A DNA stretch of 54,121 nucleotides from assembly GCF_000241345.1 (NCBI RefSeq), contig NZ_BAED01000022.1:1-54121 (forward strand), in the 5' to 3' direction. The number at the start of each line of letters is the position of its first letter. Position 1 is the stretch's first letter. Made by a program: the position numbers and the translations under genes. The stretch is from Gordonia amarae NBRC 15530. GTDB taxonomy: Bacteria; Actinomycetota; Actinomycetes; Mycobacteriales; Mycobacteriaceae. Positions 25,486 through 33,956 of this stretch are shown piece after piece. The notes under the pieces are model-generated. The model was not told where the DNA came from, did not search any database, and saw only the letters and a list, made by a program, of their open reading frames with translations.

Positions 25486-26673
25486 GTGAAGTATGGAATG
25501 ACCGCTGAGCTTGAGGATTACCGGAGGCAGGTCCGTGACTTCGTGGAGCGCAAAGCGCCACCCATTGCGCCCAAGGCCGGAGTCCGTAGCGCCGAGAACG
25601 CCGACGAACTCGCGCTCCTCAAGACATGGACGCGGGACCTGTTCGCCGCGGGCCACTACGGCGGTTCGTGGCCGGCCGAGTACGGCGGCGACGGGCCCGG
25701 GTACCGGCTCGAACGCGATGTGATCCTCGGTGAGGAGATCGCCCGCCGCCGGGCGCCCGCGCCGGTGCAAGGCGCGGCCAATCTGGTGGCGCACGCGCTC
25801 ATCGACTTCGGCACCGACGCGCAAAAGTCGGCATACCTGCCCGGCATCCGGTCCGGCGAGCTGATCTTCTGTCAGCTGTTCAGTGAGCCCGGAGCGGGCA
25901 GCGACCTGGCATCGTTGCGCACCAAGGCGATCCGGCAGGATGACGGCGGTTTCCGGATCTCCGGGCAGAAGGTGTGGACCACCAACGGGCAGTGGGCCGA
26001 CTACGGCTATCTGCTGGCACGCACCTGCCCGGAGGCGCCCAAGCACAAGGGCATCAGCGCGTTCATCATCGACATGCGTTCGCCCGGTGTGGATGTGCGG
26101 CCGCTGCGGGAGATGACCGGCACCGCCGACTTCAACGAGGTGTTCCTCGACGACGTGCTGGTCTCCGCCGACGCGCTGATCGGCACCGTCGATGACGGAT
26201 GGCGCATCGCCAATTCCAGCCTCGGTCACGAGCGGGCCGGTGTCGCCTCCAACGCTGTTCGCTTGCAACGCAATATCGAAGCGTTGTACGAGCTTGCCGG
26301 GACCGTACGACGCGGAGACCGATTCGCCCTTGATGACGACGCGGTCCGCGATCGGCTCGGTGAGCTCGCCGCGTCGGTGGATGCGTTGTCGGCGTTGGTG
26401 TATGCGTCGCTGACGAGGGCCTCGCGCGGTGAACAACGGCCGCACGACGCTCCGATGACCAAACTGATGTTCAGCGAACTCGGTGTCGAGATCGCCGCCT
26501 TCGCGCTCGAGCTGTGTGGTGAGGCAGGGGTGGTCACCGGTGGGGCCTGCGCCGTCGACAACGGCCGCTGGCAGGACGAATTCCTCTACGCCCGCGCCTA
26601 CACGATCGCAGGCGGCAGCTCGGAGATCATGCGCAACATCATTGCCGAACGAGGTCTCGGGCTACCCCGCTAG
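25486..26673 (+). CDS. Acyl-CoA dehydrogenase, full-length catalytic subunit
   Basis: A 395-residue acyl-CoA dehydrogenase. FSEPGAGSDLASLRT and SGQKVWTTNGQWADYG bind flavin and substrate, the SLGHERAG glutamate (about 248) matches the isovaleryl-CoA dehydrogenase-type base, and the end reads AGGSSEIMRNIIAERGLGLPR with no YEGT glutamate. It is the probable partner of the 353-residue subunit at 23556. GTG 25486 has AAGGTG upstream; ATG 25498 is an alternative. It has its own 77-bp upstream gap containing a TTGACC hexamer. Confidence 0.92.
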   Translation: MKYGMTAELEDYRRQVRDFVERKAPPIAPKAGVRSAENADELALLKTWTRDLFAAGHYGGSWPAEYGGDGPGYRLERDVILGEEIARRRAPAPVQGAANLVAHALIDFGTDAQKSAYLPGIRSGELIFCQLFSEPGAGSDLASLRTKAIRQDDGGFRISGQKVWTTNGQWADYGYLLARTCPEAPKHKGISAFIIDMRSPGVDVRPLREMTGTADFNEVFLDDVLVSADALIGTVDDGWRIANSSLGHERAGVASNAVRLQRNIEALYELAGTVRRGDRFALDDDAVRDRLGELAASVDALSALVYASLTRASRGEQRPHDAPMTKLMFSELGVEIAAFALELCGEAGVVTGGACAVDNGRWQDEFLYARAYTIAGGSSEIMRNIIAERGLGLPR

Positions 26674-26702
26674 CCGAGGTTTCACCCCAGAACGGAGAAC
26701 CC

Positions 26703-28487
26703 GTGACACTGACCCCCGACGTGATGGCCGGAATCCGGTCCGCGCTGCGCGAGCTGTGGTCCGCGCCCGACGACGCCCGCATGATCGAGCAGGCCGGCCA
26801 CTGGCACAGCTGGAGCGAGGTGCGTGGGCTCGCCGAACAGATCACCGCCGAACTCGACAGGATAGGAGCCGGCCCCGGCTCCCGGATCGGTGTGGTGCTC
26901 AGCAACAGCATGCAGTCGGTGGCCTCGCTGGTGGCGATCCTGGGTACCGGCCGCACCCTCGTCACCCTCAACCCGATGCAGCCCGCAGCCCGCGTCGCCC
27001 GCGACCTGCTGGGCAGTGCCCCCGACGTCGCCCTCGCCCCGACCGAGTCCTGGTCTGCCGACGAGTTCCGTTCCGCGGTAGATGAACTCGGCATCCCCGG
27101 CTTCTCCTTCGCTCAAGCGGGTGCCGGGCCTCACCGGACCCTTCGAGACGCCTCGCCTAGCGGCTCGGCTCCTCAGGGATCAAGAAGCGTGTCGAGTTCT
27201 GGCGCCTCGGCTCCTCGGGGGTCAGGCAGTGTGTCGAGTTCTGGCGGCGTGGGTCCTGGGGGGTCAGGCAGTGTGTCGAGTTCTGGCGGCGTGGGTCCTC
27301 GGGGGTCGAGTTGCACGGCGCGACCACACTTCTTGATCCCTGAGGCCGATGCGACGAAGGAGCGAGGGTCACGAAGGGTCCGGCGAGACGAGGCACCTGA
27401 CAGCACCACCACCGCGGCCTCCGGAACAGCCATCGAGATGTTCACCTCCGGAACCACCGGGGCACCCAAACGCATCCCCCTGACCTGGCGTCAACTCGAC
27501 TCGACCCTCGCCGCGGTGCACTCTCGCATCGCCCAGCCGGAGCAACGCCCCGCACCCCTGACCGGCCGGGTGGCGCTGGTGACGCTGTCGATGGTGCACA
27601 TCGGCGGCATGTGGGCCGTGCTGCAAGCACTGTCGGAGGCCCGGCCGTTCGTACTCCTCGAACGGTTCACCGTCGACGGCTGGACGTCGGCGATCGAGGA
27701 ACATCAGCCACGCATCGCGAGCCTCCCGCCCGCGGCGATGAGGTCGGTGCTGAACGCGGACGTTCCGGCCGAACGACTGCGCAGCCTGCGCGCGGTCACC
27801 GCGGGCACCACCTTCGTCAGCCCCGATCTGGCCGACGAATTCATCGGCCGCTACGGCATTCCCGTGCTCATCGTCTACGGTGCCACCGAGTTCTCCGGGG
27901 CGGTGGCCGGCTGGACCAAACCGATGCACCACGAGTGGTGGACCCGCAAACGTGGCAGCGTGGGCCGCCCGTTTCCCGGGGTGAGCATGCGGACCGTCGA
28001 CGACGCGGGCAACATCCTGCCCACCGGCGAAACGGGCCGCCTGGAAGTCCTTTCAGGACAGACGACTTCCGGTGCCGACGGCTGGGTGCGCACCAGCGAC
28101 CTCGCCCACCTCGACGAGGACGGGTTCCTGTACATCGACGGACGCGCCGACGACGCCATCGTGCGAGGCGGTTTCAAGGTGCAGCCCGAGGTGGTGGCCG
28201 ACGCACTTCGTGCCCACGAGGCGATTCTCGATGCCACCGTGTACGGCAGGGCCGACGACAGGCTCGGCCAGGTGCCGGTGGCCGTGGTCGAATGGGCGCC
28301 CGGCGCCGCACCTGTCGGCGAGGCGGACCTGAAAGAGTGTCTGCGTGCCCGTCTCACCGCCTATGAGATCCCGGTGACCATCCACGGTGTCGACAAGCTG
28401 CCGCGCAGTGCGTCGCTGAAGGTCGACCGGCGCAGGCTGCTCGACCTGGTCGCCGATATCGAAGCAGCGCAAGAGAACCAGGAGTAG
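26703..28487 (+). CDS. Acyl-CoA synthetase (ANL family) with in-frame palindromic repeat insert
   Basis: A 594-residue AMP-forming CoA ligase expected to activate the acid made by the oxidative enzymes. Core motifs are the P-loop MFTSGTTGAPKR (about 246-257), YGATEFSG, the A8 hinge WVRTSDLAHLDEDGF, IVRGGFKVQPEVV and the catalytic Lys of LPRSASLKVDRR. Without the insert it would be about 500 residues, like MenE/OSB-CoA-ligase-sized FadD proteins. Residues about 143-237 are encoded by a family 2 palindromic repeat and form a low-complexity Ser/Gly/Arg-rich block. The frame stays open through it. GTG starts the gene. Function despite the insert is plausible because it sits before the P-loop in a probable linker. 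Confidence 0.88.
   Translation: MTLTPDVMAGIRSALRELWSAPDDARMIEQAGHWHSWSEVRGLAEQITAELDRIGAGPGSRIGVVLSNSMQSVASLVAILGTGRTLVTLNPMQPAARVARDLLGSAPDVALAPTESWSADEFRSAVDELGIPGFSFAQAGAGPHRTLRDASPSGSAPQGSRSVSSSGASAPRGSGSVSSSGGVGPGGSGSVSSSGGVGPRGSSCTARPHFLIPEADATKERGSRRVRRDEAPDSTTTAASGTAIEMFTSGTTGAPKRIPLTWRQLDSTLAAVHSRIAQPEQRPAPLTGRVALVTLSMVHIGGMWAVLQALSEARPFVLLERFTVDGWTSAIEEHQPRIASLPPAAMRSVLNADVPAERLRSLRAVTAGTTFVSPDLADEFIGRYGIPVLIVYGATEFSGAVAGWTKPMHHEWWTRKRGSVGRPFPGVSMRTVDDAGNILPTGETGRLEVLSGQTTSGADGWVRTSDLAHLDEDGFLYIDGRADDAIVRGGFKVQPEVVADALRAHEAILDATVYGRADDRLGQVPVAVVEWAPGAAPVGEADLKECLRARLTAYEIPVTIHGVDKLPRSASLKVDRRRLLDLVADIEAAQENQE
27131..27412. repeat. Family 2 palindromic repeat inside the acyl-CoA synthetase gene
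   Basis: The outer arms are CCGGACCCTTCG (27134-27145) and CGAAGGGTCCGG (27372-27383); the inner arms CTCAGGGATCAAGAAG (27172-27187) and CTTCTTGATCCCTGAG (27329-27344) are perfect. The right flank CACCTGACAGCACCACC resembles the outer flank of the copies at 33.7 and 44.6 kb. The insert keeps the reading frame. Exact insertion ends cannot be set without an uninterrupted orthologue. Confidence 0.85.
27189..27314. repeat. Three tandem 42-bp units within the inserted repeat
   Basis: Units start with GTGTCGAGTT at 27189, 27231 and 27273. The period is a multiple of three, so each unit adds 14 residues (SVSSSGGVGPGGSG and variants) without disturbing the frame. Confidence 0.9.
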
Positions 28488-28491
28488 TCAC

Positions 28492-29640
28492 ATGAATGCC
28501 GTGATCGTTGAAGCGGTACGTACCCCGGTCGGCCGCAGGAACGGCGTGCTCGCGCAGGTGCATCCGGCCGATCTGTCGGCGACGGTGCTGCGCGGACTGG
28601 TCGAGCGCACCGGAATCGACCCCGAGGCCGTCGACGATGTGATCTGGGGCTGCGTGCAGCAGGTGTCCGAGCAGGCCATCGACATCGCCCGCACCGCGGT
28701 GCTCGCCGCGGGCTGGCCCGAGACCATTCCCGGTGTCACCGTCGACAGGCAGTGCGGATCATCGCAGCAGGCGGTTAATTTCGCGGTTGCGAGTGTCGCC
28801 GCCGGACACTACGACGTGGTGGTCGCCGGTGGGGTGGAGTCGATGACGCGGGTGCCGATGGGCTCGTCGACGACGATCGGGCACAGCCCGTTCCCGCAGT
28901 CGTACCGGGACCGCTACGACAACGTGGTTCCCAATCAGGGGGTGGGCGCCGAAATGATCGCCGCCAGGTGGGGGTTGACCCGAACAGACGTGGACGCCTA
29001 TGCCGCCCGCTCGCACGAACGGGCCGCGGCCGCACAGGACGCCGGTCTGCTGGCCGACCAGATCGTGCCCGTGGCCACCCCGGACGGGCTCGTCGGCACC
29101 GACGAGGGTATCCGCCGCGGCACCACCGTCGATACCCTCGTCACGCTCAAGCCGGTGTTCCGTGAGGACGGGGTGATCCATGCCGGCAACGCCTCCCAGA
29201 TCTCCGACGGCTCGGCGGCGCTGCTGATCATGAGTGAGGAGGCTGCCGGCAGGCACGGCCTGCGCCCGATCGCCCGCGTCCACACCGCCGTCGTGACCGG
29301 CGACGACCCGGTGATCATGCTGACCGGCCCCATCCCCGCCACCGCGAAGGCGCTGAAACGATCGGGACTGTCGCTGTCGGATATCGGTGTCTTCGAGGTC
29401 AACGAGGCCTTCGCCACCGTGCCGCTGGCGTGGCAGCGGGAGACCGGCGCCGACGACGGGCTGCTCAACCCGAACGGCGGCGCCATCGCCTTCGGCCATC
29501 CGCTCGGCGGATCGGGCGCCCGCATCATGACCGACATGATCACGCACATGCGGCGCAACAGGATCCGTTACGGACTGCAGACGATGTGCGAGGGCGGCGG
29601 CCAGGCCAACGCCACCATCATCGAACTGCTCGACACTTGA
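28492..29640 (+). CDS. Thiolase (acetyl-CoA C-acyltransferase)
   Basis: A 382-residue thiolase. The nucleophilic Cys is in RQCGSSQQ (about 88), NEAFATV and GHPLGGSGAR (His about 338) follow, and CEGGGQAN (about 366) holds the second catalytic Cys, so all active-site residues are present. It cleaves a 3-ketoacyl-CoA, releasing acetyl- or propionyl-CoA. AGGAG precedes the ATG 4 bp after the ligase gene. It resembles the thiolase at 31342 along its whole length; both are of the FadA5-like degradative type. Confidence 0.93.
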   Translation: MNAVIVEAVRTPVGRRNGVLAQVHPADLSATVLRGLVERTGIDPEAVDDVIWGCVQQVSEQAIDIARTAVLAAGWPETIPGVTVDRQCGSSQQAVNFAVASVAAGHYDVVVAGGVESMTRVPMGSSTTIGHSPFPQSYRDRYDNVVPNQGVGAEMIAARWGLTRTDVDAYAARSHERAAAAQDAGLLADQIVPVATPDGLVGTDEGIRRGTTVDTLVTLKPVFREDGVIHAGNASQISDGSAALLIMSEEAAGRHGLRPIARVHTAVVTGDDPVIMLTGPIPATAKALKRSGLSLSDIGVFEVNEAFATVPLAWQRETGADDGLLNPNGGAIAFGHPLGGSGARIMTDMITHMRRNRIRYGLQTMCEGGGQANATIIELLDT

Positions 29641-29652
29641 AAGCGACTACTG

Positions 29653-29751
29653 CCGGTTGAGGTGTGAGGAGCGCAAGCGACGAGCATCGAAACCCGGCGA
29701 GACGACAATGTTCGCTCACCGGATTTCGAGGCTCGCAAGCTCGCACCTCAA
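29653..29751. repeat. Family 1 palindromic repeat, copy 3
   Basis: About 100 bp after the thiolase. The left arm CCGGTTGAGGTG and right arm GCACCTCAA match copies 1 and 2; the inner GAGCATCGAAACC / GATTTCGAGGCTC arms carry substitutions. It lies within the operon-like run and splits thiolase from CoA-transferase. Confidence 0.82.
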
Positions 29752-29797
29752 TCATCAGGGTGGTGCTGTCCCGCTCGGCGGGAAGAGACGCCAGATT

Positions 29798-29809
29798 GTC
29801 CGCGCGGAC
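29798..29809. promoter_or_regulatory. 12-bp perfect palindrome upstream of the CoA-transferase
   Basis: GTCCGCGCGGAC is self-complementary and lies 47 bp before the ATG at 29856, after the family 1 repeat. Another hairpin, CCCGC TCG GCGGG (29770-29782), is just upstream. It could be an operator for a dimeric repressor; no matching regulator gene is in the window. Confidence 0.3.
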
Positions 29810-29855
29810 GGGTAATCGTCAAGAGTGAACAGACAACTGTGAGGAGCCGGCATTC

Positions 29856-31085
29856 ATGCATCAGCCGATGAAAGGCGTTCGCGTCCTTGAGGTTGCGCAG
29901 TTCACGTTTGTCCCGTCCGCGGGTGCGGTGCTCGCCGACTGGGGTGCCGACGTGATCAAGATCGAACACGCCGAAAAGGGCGACGCGCAACGCGGTCTGG
30001 TGCGGGTGCTCGGCTACAGCACCGGCGGGTCGGGGTTCTCGCCGATCATGGAGGGCCCCAACCGCGGAAAGCGCAGTGTCGGGCTGGCGTTGGAGAATCC
30101 GGAGTCGCGGGAGGTGTTCGCCGAACTGATCAGACGCAGCGACGTGTTCCTCACCAACTTCCTGCCCGCCGCCCGCCGCAGCCTCGGCTTCACGCTGGAG
30201 GAGGTGCGGGCTATCAACCCGGACATCATCTACGTGGTGGGCAGCGGCTTCGGTGCGCAGGGCCCGGACGCCGACAAGGGCGGCTACGATTCGACCGCCT
30301 TCTGGGCGCGTGGCGGCAGCGCATTCGGCACGATGCCCGCGGGCTCGGAGAAGGTCAGCTTCATGCCGGCCGGTGCCTACGGTGACAACATCGGCGGACT
30401 CACCATCGCCGGCGGTATCGCGGCCGCGCTGTACGGGCGGCAGGTAACCGGTGAGCCGTCCGAGATCGACGTATCGCTGCTGTCGGTGGGGGCATGGGCC
30501 ACCCAGTTCACCGTCAACATGGCACTGGTCCGGGGCGAGGCGATGCCGCCGCCCGCCGCCGACAAACGTTCGGCGAGCGCCGCCAACCCACTGTCGGGGG
30601 CCTACCGCACCGCCGACGGCCGCTGGATCCAGCTGTCGATGCTGCAGGCCGGGCGCTACTGGCCCGAGTTCTGCCAGGCGATCGGCCGCCCCGAACTCGT
30701 CGCCGACGAACGGTTCACCGACGACGCCGCGCTCACCACCAACCACGCCGCGGCGATGGACCTCATCGCCGCCGTCGTCGCCGCCGAACCACTGGAGCAT
30801 TGGCGGGCGGCGTTCAAGGACATCCGCGGCCAGTGGGCCGTGGTGCAGGATTCGTGGGAGATCGGCAACGACGCCGACCTCATCGCCAACGGGCGCATCG
30901 CCGACGTCGTCGACGCCGGCGGTGCCACGCGCAAACTCGTCGCCAATCCTGTCAACTTCGACAACACGCCTGTTTCGCTCACCCGGGCACCGGGTTTCGC
31001 CGAACACACCGATGACGTGCTGCGCGACCTCGGCTACGACGACGAGCGGCTGATCGAACTGAAGATCGCCGGCGCGATCACTTGA
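29856..31085 (+). CDS. CaiB/BaiF family (class III) CoA-transferase
   Basis: A 409-residue family III CoA-transferase. The N-terminus GVRVLEVAQFTFVPSAGAVLADWGADVIKIE, the LENPESREVFAELIRRSDVFLTNF region, and the presumed catalytic Asp in GGYDSTAF (about 145) are typical. It moves CoA between acids, or may act as a racemase-type relative such as MCR. This would give a second route to CoA thioesters besides the ligase at 26703. AGGAG precedes the ATG. Its stop lies 15 bp before the ferredoxin ATG. Confidence 0.92.
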   Translation: MHQPMKGVRVLEVAQFTFVPSAGAVLADWGADVIKIEHAEKGDAQRGLVRVLGYSTGGSGFSPIMEGPNRGKRSVGLALENPESREVFAELIRRSDVFLTNFLPAARRSLGFTLEEVRAINPDIIYVVGSGFGAQGPDADKGGYDSTAFWARGGSAFGTMPAGSEKVSFMPAGAYGDNIGGLTIAGGIAAALYGRQVTGEPSEIDVSLLSVGAWATQFTVNMALVRGEAMPPPAADKRSASAANPLSGAYRTADGRWIQLSMLQAGRYWPEFCQAIGRPELVADERFTDDAALTTNHAAAMDLIAAVVAAEPLEHWRAAFKDIRGQWAVVQDSWEIGNDADLIANGRIADVVDAGGATRKLVANPVNFDNTPVSLTRAPGFAEHTDDVLRDLGYDDERLIELKIAGAIT

Positions 31086-31099
31086 ACGGAGCTTGGAAG

Positions 31100-31315
31100 A
31101 TGCTGGTCACCATCGATCTCGACAAATGTGCCGGGCATGCCCGCTGCTATGCCGTCGCCGCCGAATACTTCGACATCGACGATGATGGCTATGCCGCCGC
31201 CGCGCGGGTTATCGTGCCTGAAGGTGCCGAGAATCTGGCGATCGAGGCCGTCGCGGCCTGCCCGGAACGGGCGATCCAGATCTGCGAGGCATCCGAGGAA
31301 TCGAAGAGCGCCTGA
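31100..31315 (+). CDS. 3Fe-4S type ferredoxin (P450 partner)
   Basis: A 71-residue ferredoxin. The cluster motif is CAGHARC followed distantly by ACPERA: C-x2-H-x2-C...C-P, where His replaces the second Cys of a 4Fe-4S site, as in actinobacterial P450 ferredoxins. It shuttles single electrons from a reductase to a P450; the only P450 here is at 44906-46141. ATG 31100 with GGAGCTTGGA upstream is preferred over a TTG at 31082 that overlaps the CoA-transferase stop. Confidence 0.9.
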   Translation: MLVTIDLDKCAGHARCYAVAAEYFDIDDDGYAAAARVIVPEGAENLAIEAVAACPERAIQICEASEESKSA

Positions 31316-31341
31316 GGGCGCACAGTGACAAGGAAGTGGTT

Positions 31342-32493
31342 ATGCCGACTCGTGACGCGGTGATTGTCGAGGCCGTTCGTACCCCCATCGGGAAGCGCAA
31401 CGGATCCCTCGCCGGGGTGCACCCGGTGGATCTTTCCGCGATCGTCCTCAATAAACTCGTACGCCGTACCGGTATCGATCCGGGGACTGTCGATGACGTG
31501 GTGTGGGGGTGCGTCACCCAGCTCGGTGACCAGTCGAGCAACGTGGCCCGGTTCGGGGTGCTGGCCGCGGGCTGGCCGCAGTCGGTGCCGGGTGTGACCA
31601 TCAACCGCGCCTGCGGTTCGGGTCAGCAGGCCATCGAGTCCGCCGCGCACGCGGTGATCGCCGGCGCCTACGACATCGCCGTGGCCGGTGGTGTGGAGAC
31701 CATGTCGCGGGTGCCGCTCGGCGCCACCCGCGCGTCCGGCTTCCCGTACGGGCAGACCGTGCTCGACCGGTACGGGGTCGAGAAACTCGATCAGGGCATC
31801 GGCGCGGAGCTGATCGCCGAGAAGTGGGGCCTGTCGCGGTACGCGCTCGACGAGTACGCCTCCCGCTCGCACGAACTCGCCGCCGCGGCCATCGATTCGG
31901 GTGCGTTCGAGTCGCAGATCGTGCCGGTGGAGACCGAGGACGGGCTGTTCTCCGTCGACGAGGGTCTGCGCCGGGGCACCACACCCGAGAAGCTCGCCAA
32001 GCTCAAGCCGTCGTTCAAAGAGGACGGTGTCATCCACGCGGGCAACGCCTCGCAAATCTCCGACGGTGCGTCGGCGGTGATGATCACGACCTCGGAGAAG
32101 GCGGCCGAACTGGGCCTGACTCCGATCGCGCGCATCGTGGCCGGGTCGGTGGTCGGGGACGACCCGGTCATGATGCTCACCGGCCCCATCCCGGCGACCC
32201 AGAAGTTGTTGGCGCGCACCGGGCTCACCATCGACGATATCGGTGCCGTGGAGGTGAACGAGGCGTTCGCGCCGGTGCCGATGGCCTGGCAGATCGAGCT
32301 CGGCGCCAAGCCCGAGCGGCTCAATCCGCTCGGCGGTGCGATCGCGCTGGGGCACCCGCTGGGCGCCACCGGCGGATTCCTCACCATCAAGCTGATCAAC
32401 CACATGCGCGACAAGGGAATCCGTTACGGCCTGCAGGCCATCTGCGAGGGCGGCGGCACCGCCAACGCCACGCTGTACGAACTCATCGAATGA
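31342..32493 (+). CDS. Thiolase (acetyl-CoA C-acyltransferase)
   Basis: A 383-residue thiolase with nucleophilic Cys in RACGSGQQ (about 91), NEAFAPV, GHPLGATGG (His about 338) and CEGGGTAN (Cys about 368). It parallels the thiolase at 28492; having two suggests two rounds or two chain types of beta-oxidation. ATG 31342 has AAGGAAG 6 nt upstream; a GTG two codons earlier is the alternative. Confidence 0.93.
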   Translation: MPTRDAVIVEAVRTPIGKRNGSLAGVHPVDLSAIVLNKLVRRTGIDPGTVDDVVWGCVTQLGDQSSNVARFGVLAAGWPQSVPGVTINRACGSGQQAIESAAHAVIAGAYDIAVAGGVETMSRVPLGATRASGFPYGQTVLDRYGVEKLDQGIGAELIAEKWGLSRYALDEYASRSHELAAAAIDSGAFESQIVPVETEDGLFSVDEGLRRGTTPEKLAKLKPSFKEDGVIHAGNASQISDGASAVMITTSEKAAELGLTPIARIVAGSVVGDDPVMMLTGPIPATQKLLARTGLTIDDIGAVEVNEAFAPVPMAWQIELGAKPERLNPLGGAIALGHPLGATGGFLTIKLINHMRDKGIRYGLQAICEGGGTANATLYELIE

Positions 32494-32510
32494 TGTGAAA
32501 GGGAGTCGCT

Positions 32511-33671
32511 GTGCCGCACAGCTTTTACGATGCCGATCATGAGGCGTTCCGGGAGGTGGTGCGGGACTTCGTCGCCCGCGACGTGACTCCCCAGCTGGAC
32601 GAGTGGGAGGAGAACCGGGAAACCGGCCGTGCCGTGTGGAAATCGGCCGGTGCCCTGGGGATCCTGGGTCTGCGTTTTCCGTCGGAGTACGGCGGCGGAG
32701 GCGCGAGCGACTACCGGTTCCGGTGCGTCGTGCAGGAGGAGCTGGCGCGCGTCGGAGCGGCGTCGCTCGCATCCGGGTTCTCCATCAACGAGGACATCGT
32801 CGGCTCGTACCTGATGGAGCTGGGCACCGACGGCCAGAAACGCGCCTGGCTGCCCGGCATGGCATCGGGTGAGGTGGTGGCTTCGATCGCCATGTCCGAG
32901 CCCGCGGCCGGCAGTGATCTGCGCGGCATGAAGACCACCGCCGTCCGCGACGGCGACGAGTGGGTGATCAACGGCGCCAAAACCTTTATCACCAGCGGAT
33001 TCTCGTCGGATGTGGTGCTGACGGCGGCGCGGACGGGGGACAAGGACGGCCGGCCCCGGTTGTCGCTGATCCTGGTGCCCACCACCACACCGGGTTTCAG
33101 CCGGGGCCGCAAACTGCGCAAACTCGGTTTGCACGCTCAGGACACGGCCGAGATCGCGTTCAGTGATGTGCGGGTTCCCGCCGGCAATCTGGTGGGTGAA
33201 CTCGACCGGGGTTTTCACCATCTGACCGCCCAGCTCCCACTGGAACGGTTGTCGATCGCCTGGCGCGCCCTGTGCGCGGCCGAGGCCGCCCTGGACTGGA
33301 CGATCAAATACACGAGCGAACGAAAAGCGTTCGGCACCAGGATCATCGACTTCCAGAACACCCGCTTCCGGCTGGCCGAGCTGACCACCGAGGTGGACAT
33401 CACCCGCACCTTCCTGGAACAGAGCATCCACGCCCTCAACGAAGGCCGCTTCGACGCGACGCTCGGCGCCAAGGCGAAATGGTGGACCACCGAACTGCAG
33501 AACCGCGTCGTCGACGCCTGCCTGCAGTTGCACGGCGGCTACGGCTACATGGACGAATACCCCATCTCCCGCGCCTACGCCGACGCCCGCGTCCAGACCA
33601 TCGTCGGCGGCACCACCGAGATCATGAAGGAGATCATCGGCCGCGACCTCGCCGGCCGGTATGCCGATTGA
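32511..33671 (+). CDS. Acyl-CoA dehydrogenase
   Basis: A 386-residue homomeric-type acyl-CoA dehydrogenase. Visible are MSEPAAGSDLRGMKT, INGAKTFITSG, the PLERLSIA glutamate (isovaleryl/long-chain type base), RKAFGTRIIDFQ, HGGYGYMDEYPISRAYADARV, and an IVGGTTEIM end without the YEGT glutamate. It starts at GTG 18 bp after the thiolase. The stop codon lies at the left edge of a family 2 repeat. Confidence 0.93.
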   Translation: MPHSFYDADHEAFREVVRDFVARDVTPQLDEWEENRETGRAVWKSAGALGILGLRFPSEYGGGGASDYRFRCVVQEELARVGAASLASGFSINEDIVGSYLMELGTDGQKRAWLPGMASGEVVASIAMSEPAAGSDLRGMKTTAVRDGDEWVINGAKTFITSGFSSDVVLTAARTGDKDGRPRLSLILVPTTTPGFSRGRKLRKLGLHAQDTAEIAFSDVRVPAGNLVGELDRGFHHLTAQLPLERLSIAWRALCAAEAALDWTIKYTSERKAFGTRIIDFQNTRFRLAELTTEVDITRTFLEQSIHALNEGRFDATLGAKAKWWTTELQNRVVDACLQLHGGYGYMDEYPISRAYADARVQTIVGGTTEIMKEIIGRDLAGRYAD

Positions 33672-33885
33672 GGTGGTGACGTCAGGTGTCGAAAGGTCGC
33701 CGGACCCTTCGTGACCCTCGCTCCTTCGTCGCTTCGGCCTCAGGGATCAAGATGCGTGGTCGCTTCTTTGTTGCTTTTGGCTTCGGGGGCAAGATGGTTG
33801 GCCGGGGCCACCGTCTTGATCCCTGAGGGGGTCGCGCGAGCTTTGCGAGCCGACTCGTCTCGAAGGGTCCGGTGACGCCAGGCTC
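33669..33885. repeat. Family 2 palindromic repeat, intergenic copy
   Basis: CCGGACCCTTCG (33700-33711) pairs with CGAAGGGTCCGG (33861-33872). Inside, CTCAGGGATCAAGA pairs with TCTTGATCCCTGAG. The left flank GAGGTGGTGACGTCAGG recurs, inverted or varied, beside the other copies. This copy has no tandem array. It fills most of the 285-bp convergent gap. Confidence 0.85.
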
Positions 33886-33899
33886 CCAACGGATCAACG

Positions 33900-33939
33900 C
33901 CGAATGCGGCGCCGGAGTGGACTCCGGCGCCGCATTCGG
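33900..33939. terminator. Bidirectional hairpin terminator
   Basis: A perfect 19-bp inverted repeat, CCGAATGCGGCGCCGGAGT, with a 2-nt centre (GG), lies between two convergent genes, 18 bp beyond the binding-protein stop. There is no T tract, as is usual for actinobacterial hairpin terminators. Confidence 0.7.
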
Positions 33940-33956
33940 TGTCATGGTGAGGACGG

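Noticed and set aside
33669..33885. Insertion sequence
   Set aside because: There is no transposase frame, and the large inverted arms surround non-coding sequence, so it is classed as a palindromic repeat.
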